Source of the DNA: Symsagittifera roscoffensis
Lineage: Eukaryota > Xenacoelomorpha > Acoela > Convolutidae
DNA length: 60,000 nucleotides
Direction: 5' to 3'
NCBI RefSeq assembly: GCF_963678635.1
Contig: NC_087069.1
Location: 45,181,448-45,241,447, forward strand
Below the pieces are notes generated by a model. That model searched no databases. It was given only the letters and a program-made list of their open reading frames with translations, and had not been told where the DNA came from. Below, piece after piece: positions 1 through 12,900 of this stretch. Position 1 is the stretch's first letter, and each line of letters begins with the position of its first letter. Made by a program: the position numbers and the translations under genes.

Positions 1-1009
1 ATGGTTTCGCTGCGCAAATTTCTCAACTCAATTTTGTCTCCCAGGGATTTTATGCTGCCCTCGTTGTTTGGTTCGCTGCAAAATTTCACTTTTCTCTGTC
101 AGCAATGGTGTCCAACGTTTTTGATAGAGCCAGCTAAGTTAGGTTTTCCAGATCGAGGCTCGAGAAAGAGTTTGCTAAAAAAGATATTGGCGCTCGAATC
201 TTGAAACTATTGATAGAAAATACCTTGCTGATTTTTTTTCAAAGTTTTCAAACTTGTAGAAACCTTTTGGACAAGGTTGAAGGTTGTTTCAAAAATAGAA
301 AAATTCTTTTTTGTACATTAAAAGACCAGAAAAGCCACGCCAGATTTTTGGTTTTCAATCATAAAGGCAAAAATAGAAACTTATTTCAGACGGACAAAAC
401 CTCATAGGGAGCAAATTACTAGGCTCGAAACTCTGCAAGAGTTGTACAAAATCGGTAATTCGAATCTTTATGTGGAAAAAGTTTAATTCAGAGATAGTCA
501 AGTTTGATACTACGAAAAAATATCGCCTAAATGTTGACACCGCGTGACACATAATAGTGCTAAAAAGAGACAAACAAAAATCCAAAAATATTAGTCGTTG
601 CTTGAACAAGGCATAAAGAAACCGCTAGACTATTCTGGTCGGTATTCGACCAAAATGTCTAGACGCACCATCTACCGTTCATGCTTAGTACTCTCGAAGC
701 ATATTTGGCAACTTTCTGATCATCAGTTGTATGAAGCGTTAGCAGTGTTGAAAAATCAGAATGGTCACCTTAAATTAAAAGCAGTAGTCCTTCATTCAAT
801 CACTATACGCACATTCAATCTATTTTCGAGCCAAGAACACAAGACAAAAAAACTGACAGATTGAAATTAGACATCATTGAAGGCACGAAGCTTAACTACA
901 TAAAAAGAACTCAAAACTAAAATAAATTGCACATATATGACAGCCCTTGTCTGATAGCAACTATTAAATGAACATTGAAAAAGTAGGGCTATGAATTCAA
1001 GTTAAAATT
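1..1009. other. AT-rich DNA, no gene seen
   Basis: Only short open frames of low-complexity composition occur here, on both strands, with no paired splice signals or recognisable domain. It lies beyond the proposed 3' end of the minus-strand metaxin-like gene. Confidence 0.5.
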
Positions 1010-1535
1010 TGTTTTAGTCCCAGAGGTCTGCTCTATGCCTGGGCCATGAGTTCTTGAGTTTTCTTCAATCTTGTACTATATACTCCTTTTTCTTTTGTTG
1101 TTTTTCGGCCTTCCTTTCCAACTTCTCTTCCTTGGTGATGCTATCTGTCATCACGGCTCCTATCTCGGGCACCGCTGTCGTTTTTTGTGACCCTTTTAAT
1201 CTTAACTGTTAGGGTCCAGGCTCGATTTGGACCCTAGCCGTTACCTTCTTGGTCAGCCCATTCACTCCGGGTCGTTATCCACGCCAGACATCTTGTTCTA
1301 GTTCGTCTCTGCGGGAAGGGCATTTTTTTGGCCCGATGCTCGGTTTGGTGTGAACAAGTAGATTTGTGACGAGTGACAATTTCTCTATTGAAGTTTAGGA
1401 ATTAAATTTTTCTGGTCACTACATGGTCTTGTGCGGGATAATTAAGGCACAATTTGAGCTTGTATTCGGCTGTCAGTTCTGTTCCATGCTTGTTGCGCTG
1501 CAGTGTGGAATCAGCGGGCTATCTTAAGAATTGCG
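1010..1535 (-). pseudogene. GC-richer remnant, probably decayed transposon coding DNA
   Basis: This segment is clearly more GC-rich than its surroundings. Read on the minus strand it contains short coding-like runs rich in Lys, Glu and Gln (for example KEEKLERKAEKQQKKKEY), broken by stops and frame changes. Part of it (about 1060-1135) resembles about 4075-4155, so it is a dispersed repeat. A decayed gag-like fragment is the simplest reading, but no diagnostic domain is visible. Confidence 0.3.
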
Positions 1536-4500
1536 CAACGGAGTTACAAACACATGACAGCATGTGAATCGGCGGACGCCATATATTGAAATATTTGTGT
1601 TTTATACATCGGTGGGCTTCCTTCAGCAAATTTATAGCGTGTTTTGTTTATGTAGCAGGGAAACGTGTTTTTGTTTATTGTAAGATAAAAATTATTTTTA
1701 AAAAAATCTTGGAAAAAAGCCGCCTTCATTTTCATTTGTCTGTCATTGTTCATCAAATGTAAATATCTTGAAGCTTAATGATCGAAGTAGGTTTATCTTG
1801 AGCAAACGTATAGCGCGTTTTATATTTGTACTAGGGAGACAAATCTCGATGTCAGATGGATATTGAGAAAAAAATCAGCAAAAAACGATTTAGAGAAAAA
1901 AACTCAAATTTCGACGTCAGCTGAAAATTGAGAAAAAACCAGCAAAAAAAGATTTAGAGAAAAAAAAACTATTTAATAATTTTTCTTTTTCAATTTCAGT
2001 CAATTAACAATCTCGAGGAACATTTTCGTTGTGCTTGCTGTTTTCTAATACTGAAAGCGTTGTCAAAGTGTTTATTTGCTTCAAAATTTAGTTCTCCAAA
2101 AATTTTTTATAAAAATGAATGGTAAAAATTTGCTATGTAAAACTGAATTTTAGATTCAAACAAACCAATCTGAATAAAGTTTCAATTATGCAACTTTTGA
2201 CTGGAATGATTTGCAGCAATATCTGAGACAGGAAATCTTTTAGAAACGATCAATTTTTAAGACAGAAGTATTTCACAACAATGTATTAGACAGGTATAGA
2301 ATTAGAGACAATCACCTTTTAAGTAGGTAGTAAACTGCAATAAACAAAACAGTAGACTTTTTTCAACCAGAAAACTAACTAGAATTTATGTGTCTTATAG
2401 AGGACGGACGAGCTTGTCTTATAGAAGAGAGCTGCTGTCTGATGCACTCTGGGTACCAAGAGGTTCTGGTTGGCGAGGAGTCCTGTGGGGGTAGTGAGGC
2501 CCCATTCATTTCACCTTTGTTAACGTGTTTTGTGGCCACCTCTCAAAGATAATATTTTTGAAGCTAAATTTTATACAATCCTTTTTTCGCATTCACACTT
2601 ATTTTTCGACATCTAATATTTAACTACCGTCTCTGCCACATCAATAGCTGAAAATTTTTAGGCAGTTTTTTAATATCTGGACAAACAATTTTCCATTTGA
2701 TGAAAAGGTATTTTTAGTTGGTCCACCCATCCTACTGCATTAGTCCAACCTCACAACGAGTCCTTCTCAGGGATTCAACCCCATGCCGACCAGAAGGGTC
2801 TCCCCTTTGTACCATTTTGAGATTTCTCTTTTTGGCTGACAGAACCTAAAACTTTTCTATGGGATCTTTCGGCGCCAAATTATACTAATTTTGGGGGGAA
2901 GCGCGCGCCGAAAAAACGCAAATTTTTGTTCAAAATTTTCCAAAAAGTGCCTAAAAACGCCTTTTTTGGCCTTTTTTTCAAAAATTTGCCTGCGGCAACC
3001 AAACAATGGTCAAAATCGGGTCTTCATAGTGATTTGGGAGAGCTCAGAAAAGCTATTTGGTCGATCTAAATAAAAAGTCGACAAAATTTTTGAAATTTTT
3101 TTGAAAATGCCCCCCACTGGCCGAGAAAATTCTAGATCCGCCCCCTGGCTGGGGTCATGCTGTTTTGCCTTTTTCTCCAAATTTTTGTATCTTCAACTTT
3201 TTGAAAACTTGATTGTTACATCTCTCAATCATTTTCTGGTGGTAAAGATAGTAGTTTTTTTTTTAATAATAATAATCATAATAAATTATTTCCAGTATAA
3301 GTTCACATTATCAATGTCAAAATTATCCTTGAAAAAATATCTATAACCCGCACACCAGTTGAGTTGACCATTTTGAGGAAAGATCCAACATTGGCAAGTC
3401 CTTTTTTCACCAACATTTGCAGTTATGGAAGAGTTGATGATAAAAATTACTTAGTAACAGAAGAATTTAACCACACTGAATTAATCAAATTAAAAAAAAA
3501 ACAATTCTTTCTTTTTCCTAGACATACAGACAATTTTTTGAGACTCTTGTCTCATGATTGCTCAAGTTTTTTTGTGAATTTGAGAACTCTTTCTCCAGAA
3601 AAATTTACCTGTTCCTAAAAAAGTTTTTTTTTTGCTATTTAACCCCAAATAACAATGTTCAACCAAAGAACATGCGTATCTGCTTGTTGAACGCAAACCG
3701 ATGAATCGAAAAAATTAATTAATTTCAAATTTTTCCACTAAATCTGGTTTAAAGTCTTGTGACGTCCAAATCTGATTCCAACTTTAGGCTCTCTGAAATT
3801 TCTAGAAAAAAGTTTTAACTTAGACTCGCTCAAGCATCCATCACATTGGCTTGTAAAAATTTGTAACACAACTTATTCTACTATGATTCACACTCTTGGT
3901 AATAATAACGACAAAATACACAATACCTCATGCATATGTTGTCTAATTTTGAGCTTTTCTAATCAAATTCGCACTGTTTTAGATCGCACGAAAGTCTTTA
4001 TGGCAATTGATTTGGGTTACAAAAATTCCACATCACTGCTAGTCTCGACTAGTTTTGGTCTGCCCTTTCCCTGAAGCTTGAGTTTTTCAGTTTCATTTAA
4101 TCTTGCTCTACATACTCCGTTCACCCGTCCTTGTTTTTCGGTCTCCCTATTTAATTTGGCTGATGAACAACACAACAAAAAACTAGCGTTTTCATTTTTT
4201 GTTTCTTTTCTTTATGGCATGACTCTTAGATGTATTTGCAACAAGGGGCATATTCAGAAGTGCAGAAGATCAACACGCCTAAAAAAGAAGTGCGTTCAAA
4301 ATAAAAATATTAAACGATAACAATTAGAATTAGAAGATTGGAAATTTTTTAAACTAAACTACAAAATTGTATAGGTCGTGTGAAAAATTGAATTTTTTTT
4401 CTGAAGAGCTTTGTTTTGGTTGCTCATTTATTTCAGGTAACAACAAGAGTTTTGTTTTTTGAAATCATTTTATTTATATTTTTCAAAATCGCATCAGAGA

Positions 4501-5233
4501 AATGTGCTTGAATCATTAGCAGAAATAGTCCCTATAACACCACTGATTTTTGCGAATCTCGGGCTAATTAGTTGATGTGGCGTATGTAAGGTATTCATAG
4601 GCGTATTGAGAAATTCAATTGAAAATTATGTTATCGATTATTCTAATAGAAGTAATAACGAACAAAGCGGTTTCAGCAATGAAGCGAGAATTCACAAATC
4701 GGTCGGATAAGCATAGAAAAATTTGCTGTTAATAAAAAAGGTTGTATAAAAATAATCTCAATGAAGCTAGGCATCAGAAAGAATTATTTTTTTTATCAAA
4801 TGCAATCTGTTTGAAAAAATAAAATGCAAATCAAAATCAGTTTGAAATTTAATTTTCTGAAACCCGTTTTTTTTTACTTAAATTTGGAAGCTTTTTTGTT
4901 CTCACTGGTAAAAGATATTTGAATGCTGAATCCAGTATTGCATTTTTCAGCGCATCAATTTTGTACAGATTTGGCGGTAAAAGTCAAATTGTAGGAAAGA
5001 TCATAAATTTTGTTTTCAGATGAAAGCTGCGACACGGCTATCTATTTAAGATTGTGCCCTCCAATTTTAAAACTGCCACACCATTAAGCCGCCCGTTAAT
5101 GTGCGCCCGCTGTTTCAAACGCGCACGTATTGTATTGCGTCCGCGCCGTTATCTGAAACTGCTCATAATATTTTTTTTCTTATCATCACAAACGCAACGA
5201 CTTAATATTAGATTTTGAATTTTTCGTGTTTTT
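1536..5233. other. AT-rich flank, no supported gene
   Basis: Long A/T runs and short frames only. GC-richer patches at about 2440-2520, 2750-2900 and 3090-3160 look like pieces of inserted repeats but match nothing I recognise. About 4075-4155 resembles about 1060-1135. The segment is downstream of the metaxin-like gene and may include its 3' untranslated region. Confidence 0.45.
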
Positions 5234-5345
5234 TCAGTGCCGTGATCCATTTGAGTATGCACTGATGAGTTTGACAAGCTCGTTCTCACGCTTAGATCTG
5301 GAGGGTGTAAAACGCTTGCCGTGAGTGTAAAGTTGGATATTCTTG
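5234..5345 (-). CDS. Exon 7, proposed terminal exon
   Basis: A pyrimidine-rich acceptor with a branch-point-like ctaac (ctaacgtctccgccag) precedes a frame of 36 residues ending at TGA (5236-5234), including RSKRENELVKLISAYSNGSRH. Phase agrees with exon 6. There is no family signature here, since metaxin C-terminal tails vary, so this exon rests only on splice signals, phase and slightly raised GC. Confidence 0.35.
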
Positions 5346-8300
5346 CTGGCGGAGACGTTAGAACATGTGTAGTGTTTTTAGATGAACATCTCGAGAAACA
5401 GATAATTATCTCTTTCAAATTTAATTTTAAAGGAATTTTAGTTAATACAAACTAGCTAATTTATATTTCTAATTTGTAAGCACCGTCAAGTAAAATAAGG
5501 TCCATCTTTCTAGCGCACACTTTTTATCAGGTTTTGTGAATTATCATTTGTAAATTTTTCAACCCAGAGGTTTGAAAGTGACACATCATCTCAGCTGCTT
5601 TCATCCATCAAGTCAATTCTGAAGCAACAACTTTTTCTTTGAAAAAATTGGAAAAAGTGAAAGTTCTATAAAATCTCTTTACGAAGTTTCGTTCAGGATT
5701 CTTTTGTTTGATTGAAGTTTTTATAAGTCTGACTAAAAAGTTTGATTCAAATAAGATCTAAAGCGTTATGGTTATAGGGTGAACCGGTTTTCGCGGCTCA
5801 TATCTTGGAACTTTCAACCAATCAGAATCCAGAATTCTCGAGGTGTAACTTGGTTCTAACAGTTTAATATAATTAGTTAATTTATTTTAATTACCGACCT
5901 CTCTTTGATATGTGTCAACAACGACACCAATCCACTATGCTGAACGAGCATGTCTCTGAAAGTCGTGTCGGGCAGAGATTCGGAGCAGAAGAGAATAGGA
6001 GACAGGTATCCGAACAATTCTGCATCTACACTCGAGGGGGTGTCGTCTCCGAAGAAGTAACTGCGGTCAAAGTAGAAGCTCTCGATTAGTTGCAGACACA
6101 GCGAAGCTTGCTTACGAAGCTGGAAAAAAGAAAACAAGGATAGCCGGTTGCTCTGCGATTCGCTCAGAATAATCTGACTAAGTTAAATTATTAAAATAAA
6201 GTCGAGAAAAGGTTTGCTAGCCAAGGTGAAAAAAATGCATCAACTTTGTTGAAGAAAAAACAAGGAGCATTTTTTAATCATCAAGTTTAGTCGAATAAGT
6301 CATACGGTAAGCCTACATTGACGCAATCAAAAACATTCCTCTATTTGAAGCTAAAAACCTTCAAACTGCCAATTACTAAAGACTGAAAAAAAAAGTTATA
6401 AAATTTCAAAAAAAACAGTAGCCAGCTCATGTAACAAAACTACCATTGACACCATTTTCAGTTTTTTTATCGTCTTTTCTTGTTTTTGAAGAAGTTTTTA
6501 ATTCAAAAGATAAAATTGCACTTCATAAACATAATTATCGATCTGTTTCCCGAAAAAATCTCAAGACAATTTTATAGAAAGATATATGAAAAAGATAATA
6601 CACAGCTTTGGTTCCACTCACCCGTTCTTCAGTTTCTTCCGACGAATCGACGGCAAGAGAAGACAGAATCTTGGCCTGAAACAAACAAAAGGTTTCGAAC
6701 AAAAAAAGACCAATTTTTCTCCGGTTTTCAGACCAGTTTACATGATTGAATGAGAAAATGAGAGAGAGAGAGAATAAAATTACTTCTAATATCTGAATCT
6801 ACTGCATATTAACCTGACTAATAGTTCAAACCAACGCATTTCACCAGAATATCCTCTTTATGCGATTTTGGTAACGTTTTTTAAAAAACTCCGGGTCCGT
6901 CAGCCAAAATTTTTAGGGTCCGTCAATTAGTATAAAGGGGGACCATTTGGGTCATCAGGGGGTCGAATCCCTGAAAAAAGAAGCAAACGAAACCCCCGCC
7001 CCCCTAATTCCGCCCCTGGCACCAGTTGTGATAAAGTATCTATGTTCACGCACTCTGGATCTGTCTGAAGCCCTGTTCCAGAAATTGCTCCCATGTTCCC
7101 CACACCACCCCCTAGTGACCCCCTTGTAGTTCTCCTCACTCCCCCACAAAGTGTGAGCTAGGAGGGGACTGAGGTTGGCACGGATCCAGTCTTTGTACTC
7201 CTCCGCTATCTGAAAAATTAAACAAAAAATAACCGAAATCTGCAGAGTACATTACGAGGCCGATCTGTGTACTGGATGGGCGCACAATTTTTGTGTCTGT
7301 ATGTTCCTGGATTCCAGAAACAAGTCTTTAAACATGTTCCAAAATGTATACAATTCCTACAAAATTTCCGTGGATTCCGCGTACAAATACCTGTAACGTA
7401 AATTTTGTCGGCATATTAGTTTTGCTGCGGATTCCGCAACGAGCGAATATAGGTAGTTGTTACAGAATCCGAAAATGTAAGCAGATTCCGCAAATGTAAA
7501 TGGATTCCGCGATTTGATGCTGATTCCGCTTACAGATTGCGGATTCTGGTTACAATTTGCGGAATCCGCTTACAATTTGCGGATTCCAGTTACAGCTGCG
7601 GGTTCCACGACAACCTAAATTTAATAAACACATATATCATTATTTGTTCATGGATTTTACAAATTTTTACAAATTTTTACAGAAATACAGTGTTTTAGCT
7701 ATTTATCCGTGGAATCCAAAACAGCAAAGAAGATCAAAGAAAAGTAACATTGCTGCGGGTTACAAGAAAAATCTGGTTTTTGCCAAATGCGGAATCCGCA
7801 TACAACTCACAAAAATCATAGTTTGGCTTCGTAATGTACTAGGAAGCCGAATTCTCGGAGAACCCAACTAAAACTAAGCCTGGCAACAAACAAAGTTGAA
7901 CGGGTTGCCAAAGTTTTTCATCATAAAATTGTCAAATAAGAAAAACTTCTGACCATACAATTCCATAGTTCCTAACGTACAGAAAAATGTATAAAATCTC
8001 TATGATGAGCATTTTTCCATAAATCAAAAAGTTTGATTTTTTTCTTAATTTAGTTTTTGAAAACTTTTGGTTTGTTTTCGCAACCAAACGCTAGTGACAA
8101 AAACTTTGGATTGCTCAAAGCACCAAAATTTGAACGATCCTGTATTAAGAATGCTTAGAAAACGACTTGACTTGTCTTTGAGCTGTCTTTTACAAATGGT
8201 ATAAGGAAAGTAATAAACTTTTAAGCTTTGGCATAAATTTTCAACGTTGATTATTTTTAAAATTTAAATTTTTGAAATATCAGACATTTGTCAAGGCATA

Positions 8301-9936
8301 CATAAACATGTCATACACAAAGCGTTAGTCAAAAAAGGAAAAAATCTAAAATTGGTGAATGCAGGACTACGTTATGCACACAAAAAATTTAATTTTGCAT
8401 GCAAAAATAGTTTTTGGAAAATGTTAGTTCGAGTAAAAATATCGATTCGCCGTTGAAAAAACACAAAAAAAACTACTAGAAGAAATTTTTGTTTCTTAAC
8501 GTAGTCGATGGCGAAAACAAAAATTGCTTGAAAAAACTTTTGTTTTCGCCATCGAAAAACTGCTGATCATACAATTTCCATATATGGAAAATGTAAGATA
8601 AGCATTTTTTTGGCAAAAATTATTCTTTTTCATTCAATACGATACACCGAGTTTTATGCAAAAACAACTAAAAATTTCATTGAAAATTCAATGACACTAT
8701 TTCGGCAAAACTGTTTGAAATTGTTTCGTCAGTAATTTTTCCTAGACTTAGCTTATGGAATTGTATGATAAGCTTTTTTGGTCTATTGAAGTCAACTCGA
8801 GTAACTAGTTTTTCATACATTTCTGCCTATCATAAATGGCCAAACTGCAAAATTTGAGTTTTGCTCTCTTTGGTCTTCTCCTGTTCTTTTTTAAAGATCG
8901 GTCCAACAAAATTTCAACATGTTTGAAGACATTAAACGAGGAACCCAGAGTCCTACAAACACCAAATTGTGCGCCAATCTAGTGCACAGTTTGGCCTAGT
9001 CTTGTCGGAATTTTTTCTAGTACAATTCTGATTTATATTAACTGGACAAAACGAACAAATTTTGAATTTTCAAACGCGTGTTTCCCAAACTTGGTTAAAG
9101 TTAGACAGAAAATATAGATAACAAAAGCTGCTTAGAATTTCACCAAAAATATTGTGGTGCACTATTTTCATAAAAATTCTCAACTAAAATTTTACCCCGA
9201 AAATGCGTCATTTTAGCTTTTTTCAATTAATCAAGAGTAAAGCCGAAACTACCTTGTTAATAGATGAGAAAGCCTCTTACACATCCTAAAAAAGTTTTAA
9301 AAGGGTTGAATCTTCAAAAATTTGCGCAACTTATTTAAAATTTGTTTTCATGCTAAGATTTTGGATTTTATGTGGTAAAAATTACATTTCTTGACAGACA
9401 AGCAAAAATATTTTCTCTTACACAATTTGTGGGAAATTTAACTTTTCTAAACGCTTGTTGTGATAGGCATGAGGCTTCTTGTGATAGAGTTTTCTCATAT
9501 TTTAACAAAGTAGTTTCAGCGTATTTTTTGATGTTTGAAAAAAGTCAAGATGACCAATTTTTGAGATAAAATTTTGGTTGAGAGTTTAGGTTTTAAAATA
9601 GCACCATATTGATTCAGAAGAAATTCGAAGCAACTTTTGTTCTCCTTATTTTTTTTCTAATCGTAACCAAATTTGGGAAAAACGCGTTTGAAAATTCAAG
9701 AATTGTTCGTTTTGTCCTGATAATTTAAAACAGCACTGTACCATGCCTACTTTGTAGCAATGGGACTGTAGAATTGGTGATTCTACTGTATTACATGCTA
9801 TAGCAACCTGAGCGTAAGATTGATTTGTCATTAAAATAAGTAGTACAGCACACAAAGGGTAATTTTCGAAATCGTTCAAACCTCGAAGATATAGTCCCTC
9901 CTATGCCAGAAAACAAAATTTGACAAAATCGGCGAA

Positions 9937-9967
<31 letters not shown>

Positions 9968-12900
9968 GGAACTAAGGAAGCTAAGGTTATGAAATTCAGA
10001 GGACGGATACTAGAGATGATTTGACCCGCGCATACAAAAATCGGGACCCCACAGAACCTTGGGGGCAAGTGATAACGGTTCCCGGAAGTGTAAATGGCCC
10101 TATCAGAACTCGGTAACTAGCGGTTGGAATAGACTCAAATTCTAGTATGTTGTGGGCCTAGTTGAGGGAAGTTTAAGTTTGGAACCCCAGACCCCTAAGA
10201 ACCCCCACTTCCGATTTCATGCCCTAAGTGAACAAACCCACTCCTAACTTCCGGAAGTCGTTTCTCGGCCACCGATGAACGCAGGGAGCTGAAACTTGGA
10301 GGGATGATAGGTAGTGGCAAGATACATCTTGTATTATAAGTTGAATAAAATGCGGTGGTTGGACCGCAAGCTATTAGCACTTGGAAAAACACCCCCTTAG
10401 ACCGGAAATAGGCAATTTACGCGAAAGAATGAGCGAGGGCATATTGATTTTATGGCGGCATTAGATACTACAACTAAATCACGAAAAAAGACTTCTTATG
10501 ATTAAAACGCCTCCGGCGACTCCTTCCGGTGTTAATAGCCTTTTCCCGGAAAAAGTGATAATGGACCTGAGAAATGGGAAAACTTGTGAAGTATTAATGG
10601 GATATGGTTGAAACTTGGTAGTTAAAACCCCCATGGGATTCTGAACCCAAAAATGAAAGTTTGACCCCGGTTGATCCCTGGGTGACCTTAAGTTGACCTT
10701 TGGGCATTTTGACCCCAAAATTGCATGGAAAACTCCGAGATTAACACCGGAAAGTGGCGTATTCCCCAGCCTAACCTCTGTAAATGAGAATGGGTCACCT
10801 TGCTGAACGTTGGGAGGAAAACTTATATGTTGGGAACTAGAGCAGAAGCTGATAGAGATTTAGTTTTATATTGCAACATTGTGTTAGTACAATTAGTTCA
10901 AAGTGGACTTGGTAAAAAATGGGTCCAGTTTAGCTTGGCGAATGATCTATTAATAGCAATTCAACTAGACTAAAGAAAAGTAGTCCCAGAGGAAATGAAA
11001 CTGACAGTAATATAACCGTAGCATGAGAATTAAGTCTCCTAAATCGTATGAACGGACGGTGAATTTACTCGGCTTCCCGGAGGTGACTTTCTGTTTTGAT
11101 TTGACACCTAATAGACGAACTACGTTCCTTTGACTACTGGAAATTTGGGATTGGAATAGAGTACAGGTAAAAATTTTAGATGCCTGGAATGAATTCACTA
11201 TCCACGAAAAGGTTCTCCCCCTACCCCGGGAGGTCGGAACGTTAATGGGAAAATTAATTTAAAGACCTTGGGAGGGTCACTGAGTAAACATAGTATGGTT
11301 TGTAGGGTGAATTGAACTCGAGGGCTGAAGTCAGTGAGGTCAGAAATTTGCTGATTAGAATCGTATGACATTTGTTTGCTTGGTCAAATTTTGACAGCTA
11401 CCGCATGCCGGGTATCTAATAAGTGTGACAAGATTGATAAAACAAACCGAAGTTGGCACGTGGCACGGTTGACAGGAGGAGGGATATAGTCTTAAAACAT
11501 GTGCGGACGGGTGTTTTGGGCGGATGTCAGGACTGATAGGGAATGGCGTGACTTAACTAAAACTAAGTGTAAAGGAATTGGAGGGTAGCGGAGAGCCTTT
11601 AAGAGTCAGAACAGTGTTAGCTACCATTAAGAGTAGTTGGTTTTCAGTCAGAGAAGAGAACAGTGTGAACTACTATTGAGAGTAGTTGGTTCTCAGTCAG
11701 AGAAGAGAGCAATTGATACTGAGAGAGAGTATAGTGGTTCTCCGTTAGTTAGAGAGAACAATTATTGCTAGTTAGTCAAGTAATTGGTTCTCGGAGTACG
11801 AGGCCAGTAGATAGTTAGTTATCATCAGAGATTCTCCAGAGAGACAGAATAGTCAGTTTTAAAGGAGTTAGTTGGAAGTTAATTGCAATTAGGCAATTTG
11901 GCCGATAAATCGCGGACAATTTCCTTTTGAATCGATTATTAGGCTATATCCTGTCCACTCAGAGCCTTCTGTAATTGGACATATTATCATCTATCTTATT
12001 TAATCATTGGAAATTCTTGCGATTGTATCGAGTAGATGAGACAAGACAGCCGAAGAGCAATACACAGAGGGGCACGCAACGTAACACAATACAGAATAGT
12101 TGCCACCAAAATAACTCTTTCGCGATTGTAGATAGTAGTGAATCTCAGTAGCCCCACTGAATTCACTGCCCAAGGGACGACTTTGCGGTGTCGTTAGGAA
12201 AGAGAGAACGAACCTAGAGAAGAAATACCCTAAATCTACATTGGCGCTCCTGGGTGGGCAAATTCTGGATTGCAGTTGCAAAGTGTGTTGCCAATTGACG
12301 ACACGGGTGTGATACGACATGAAAGAGCAGGACAGGCGGCTGATTGCTGAAGCGGCAGTTGCGCCAGCGAGCGCGCTGAACAGGCAACAAGGCGTATTTG
12401 GATTCAGGACAATACGGCCGGATCGTTTTCCTTCCAGTAGCTATCAGAACTGGGCAGACTGGAGGAAGCACTTCGCCTGGGTCGCAGACGTCAACCGCTG
12501 GGCGGACGAGCTGGCCATGATGGTCCTGCCAACCTGTTTGAAGAGCTGGGCTTTGGATGAATTTACAAGCATGCCTGCCCACTTAGGGCTACGACGAGCC
12601 AACGTTGGCTAGGATACTCGGCGAGCTCGATCACAGGATGATACGGTTTCAGACGCACGCAGGCGCCCGAGCGGAGTTTAAGAGTTTGATGCAAGGCAAA
12701 AAAGAGGGTCTTAGGGAGTTCTCCAGATGAGTCCGGTCCCTTGGGGATGTGGCTAATGCGAACATCGGAGCTCAGGCTAGAGATGACATGAACCGTGAGC
12801 AATTCATCGACGGGCTGTTTGATGTGCAGCTCCAAGACCAGCTCTTGCGGGAAGATTTGGGGAGCCTCGCTCAAGCTGTTGCTCGGGCCCAGGCCCTGGA

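Noticed and set aside
6955-6975. gggtcgaatccc as a tRNA T-loop
   Set aside because: No acceptor, D or anticodon arms can be built around it.
10195-10718. Minus-strand open frames of 65-79 codons conserved in both LTRs (also 15521-16041)
   Set aside because: They are shared because the LTRs are copies of one another. Composition shows no coding signature and differences are not biased to third positions as far as I can see.
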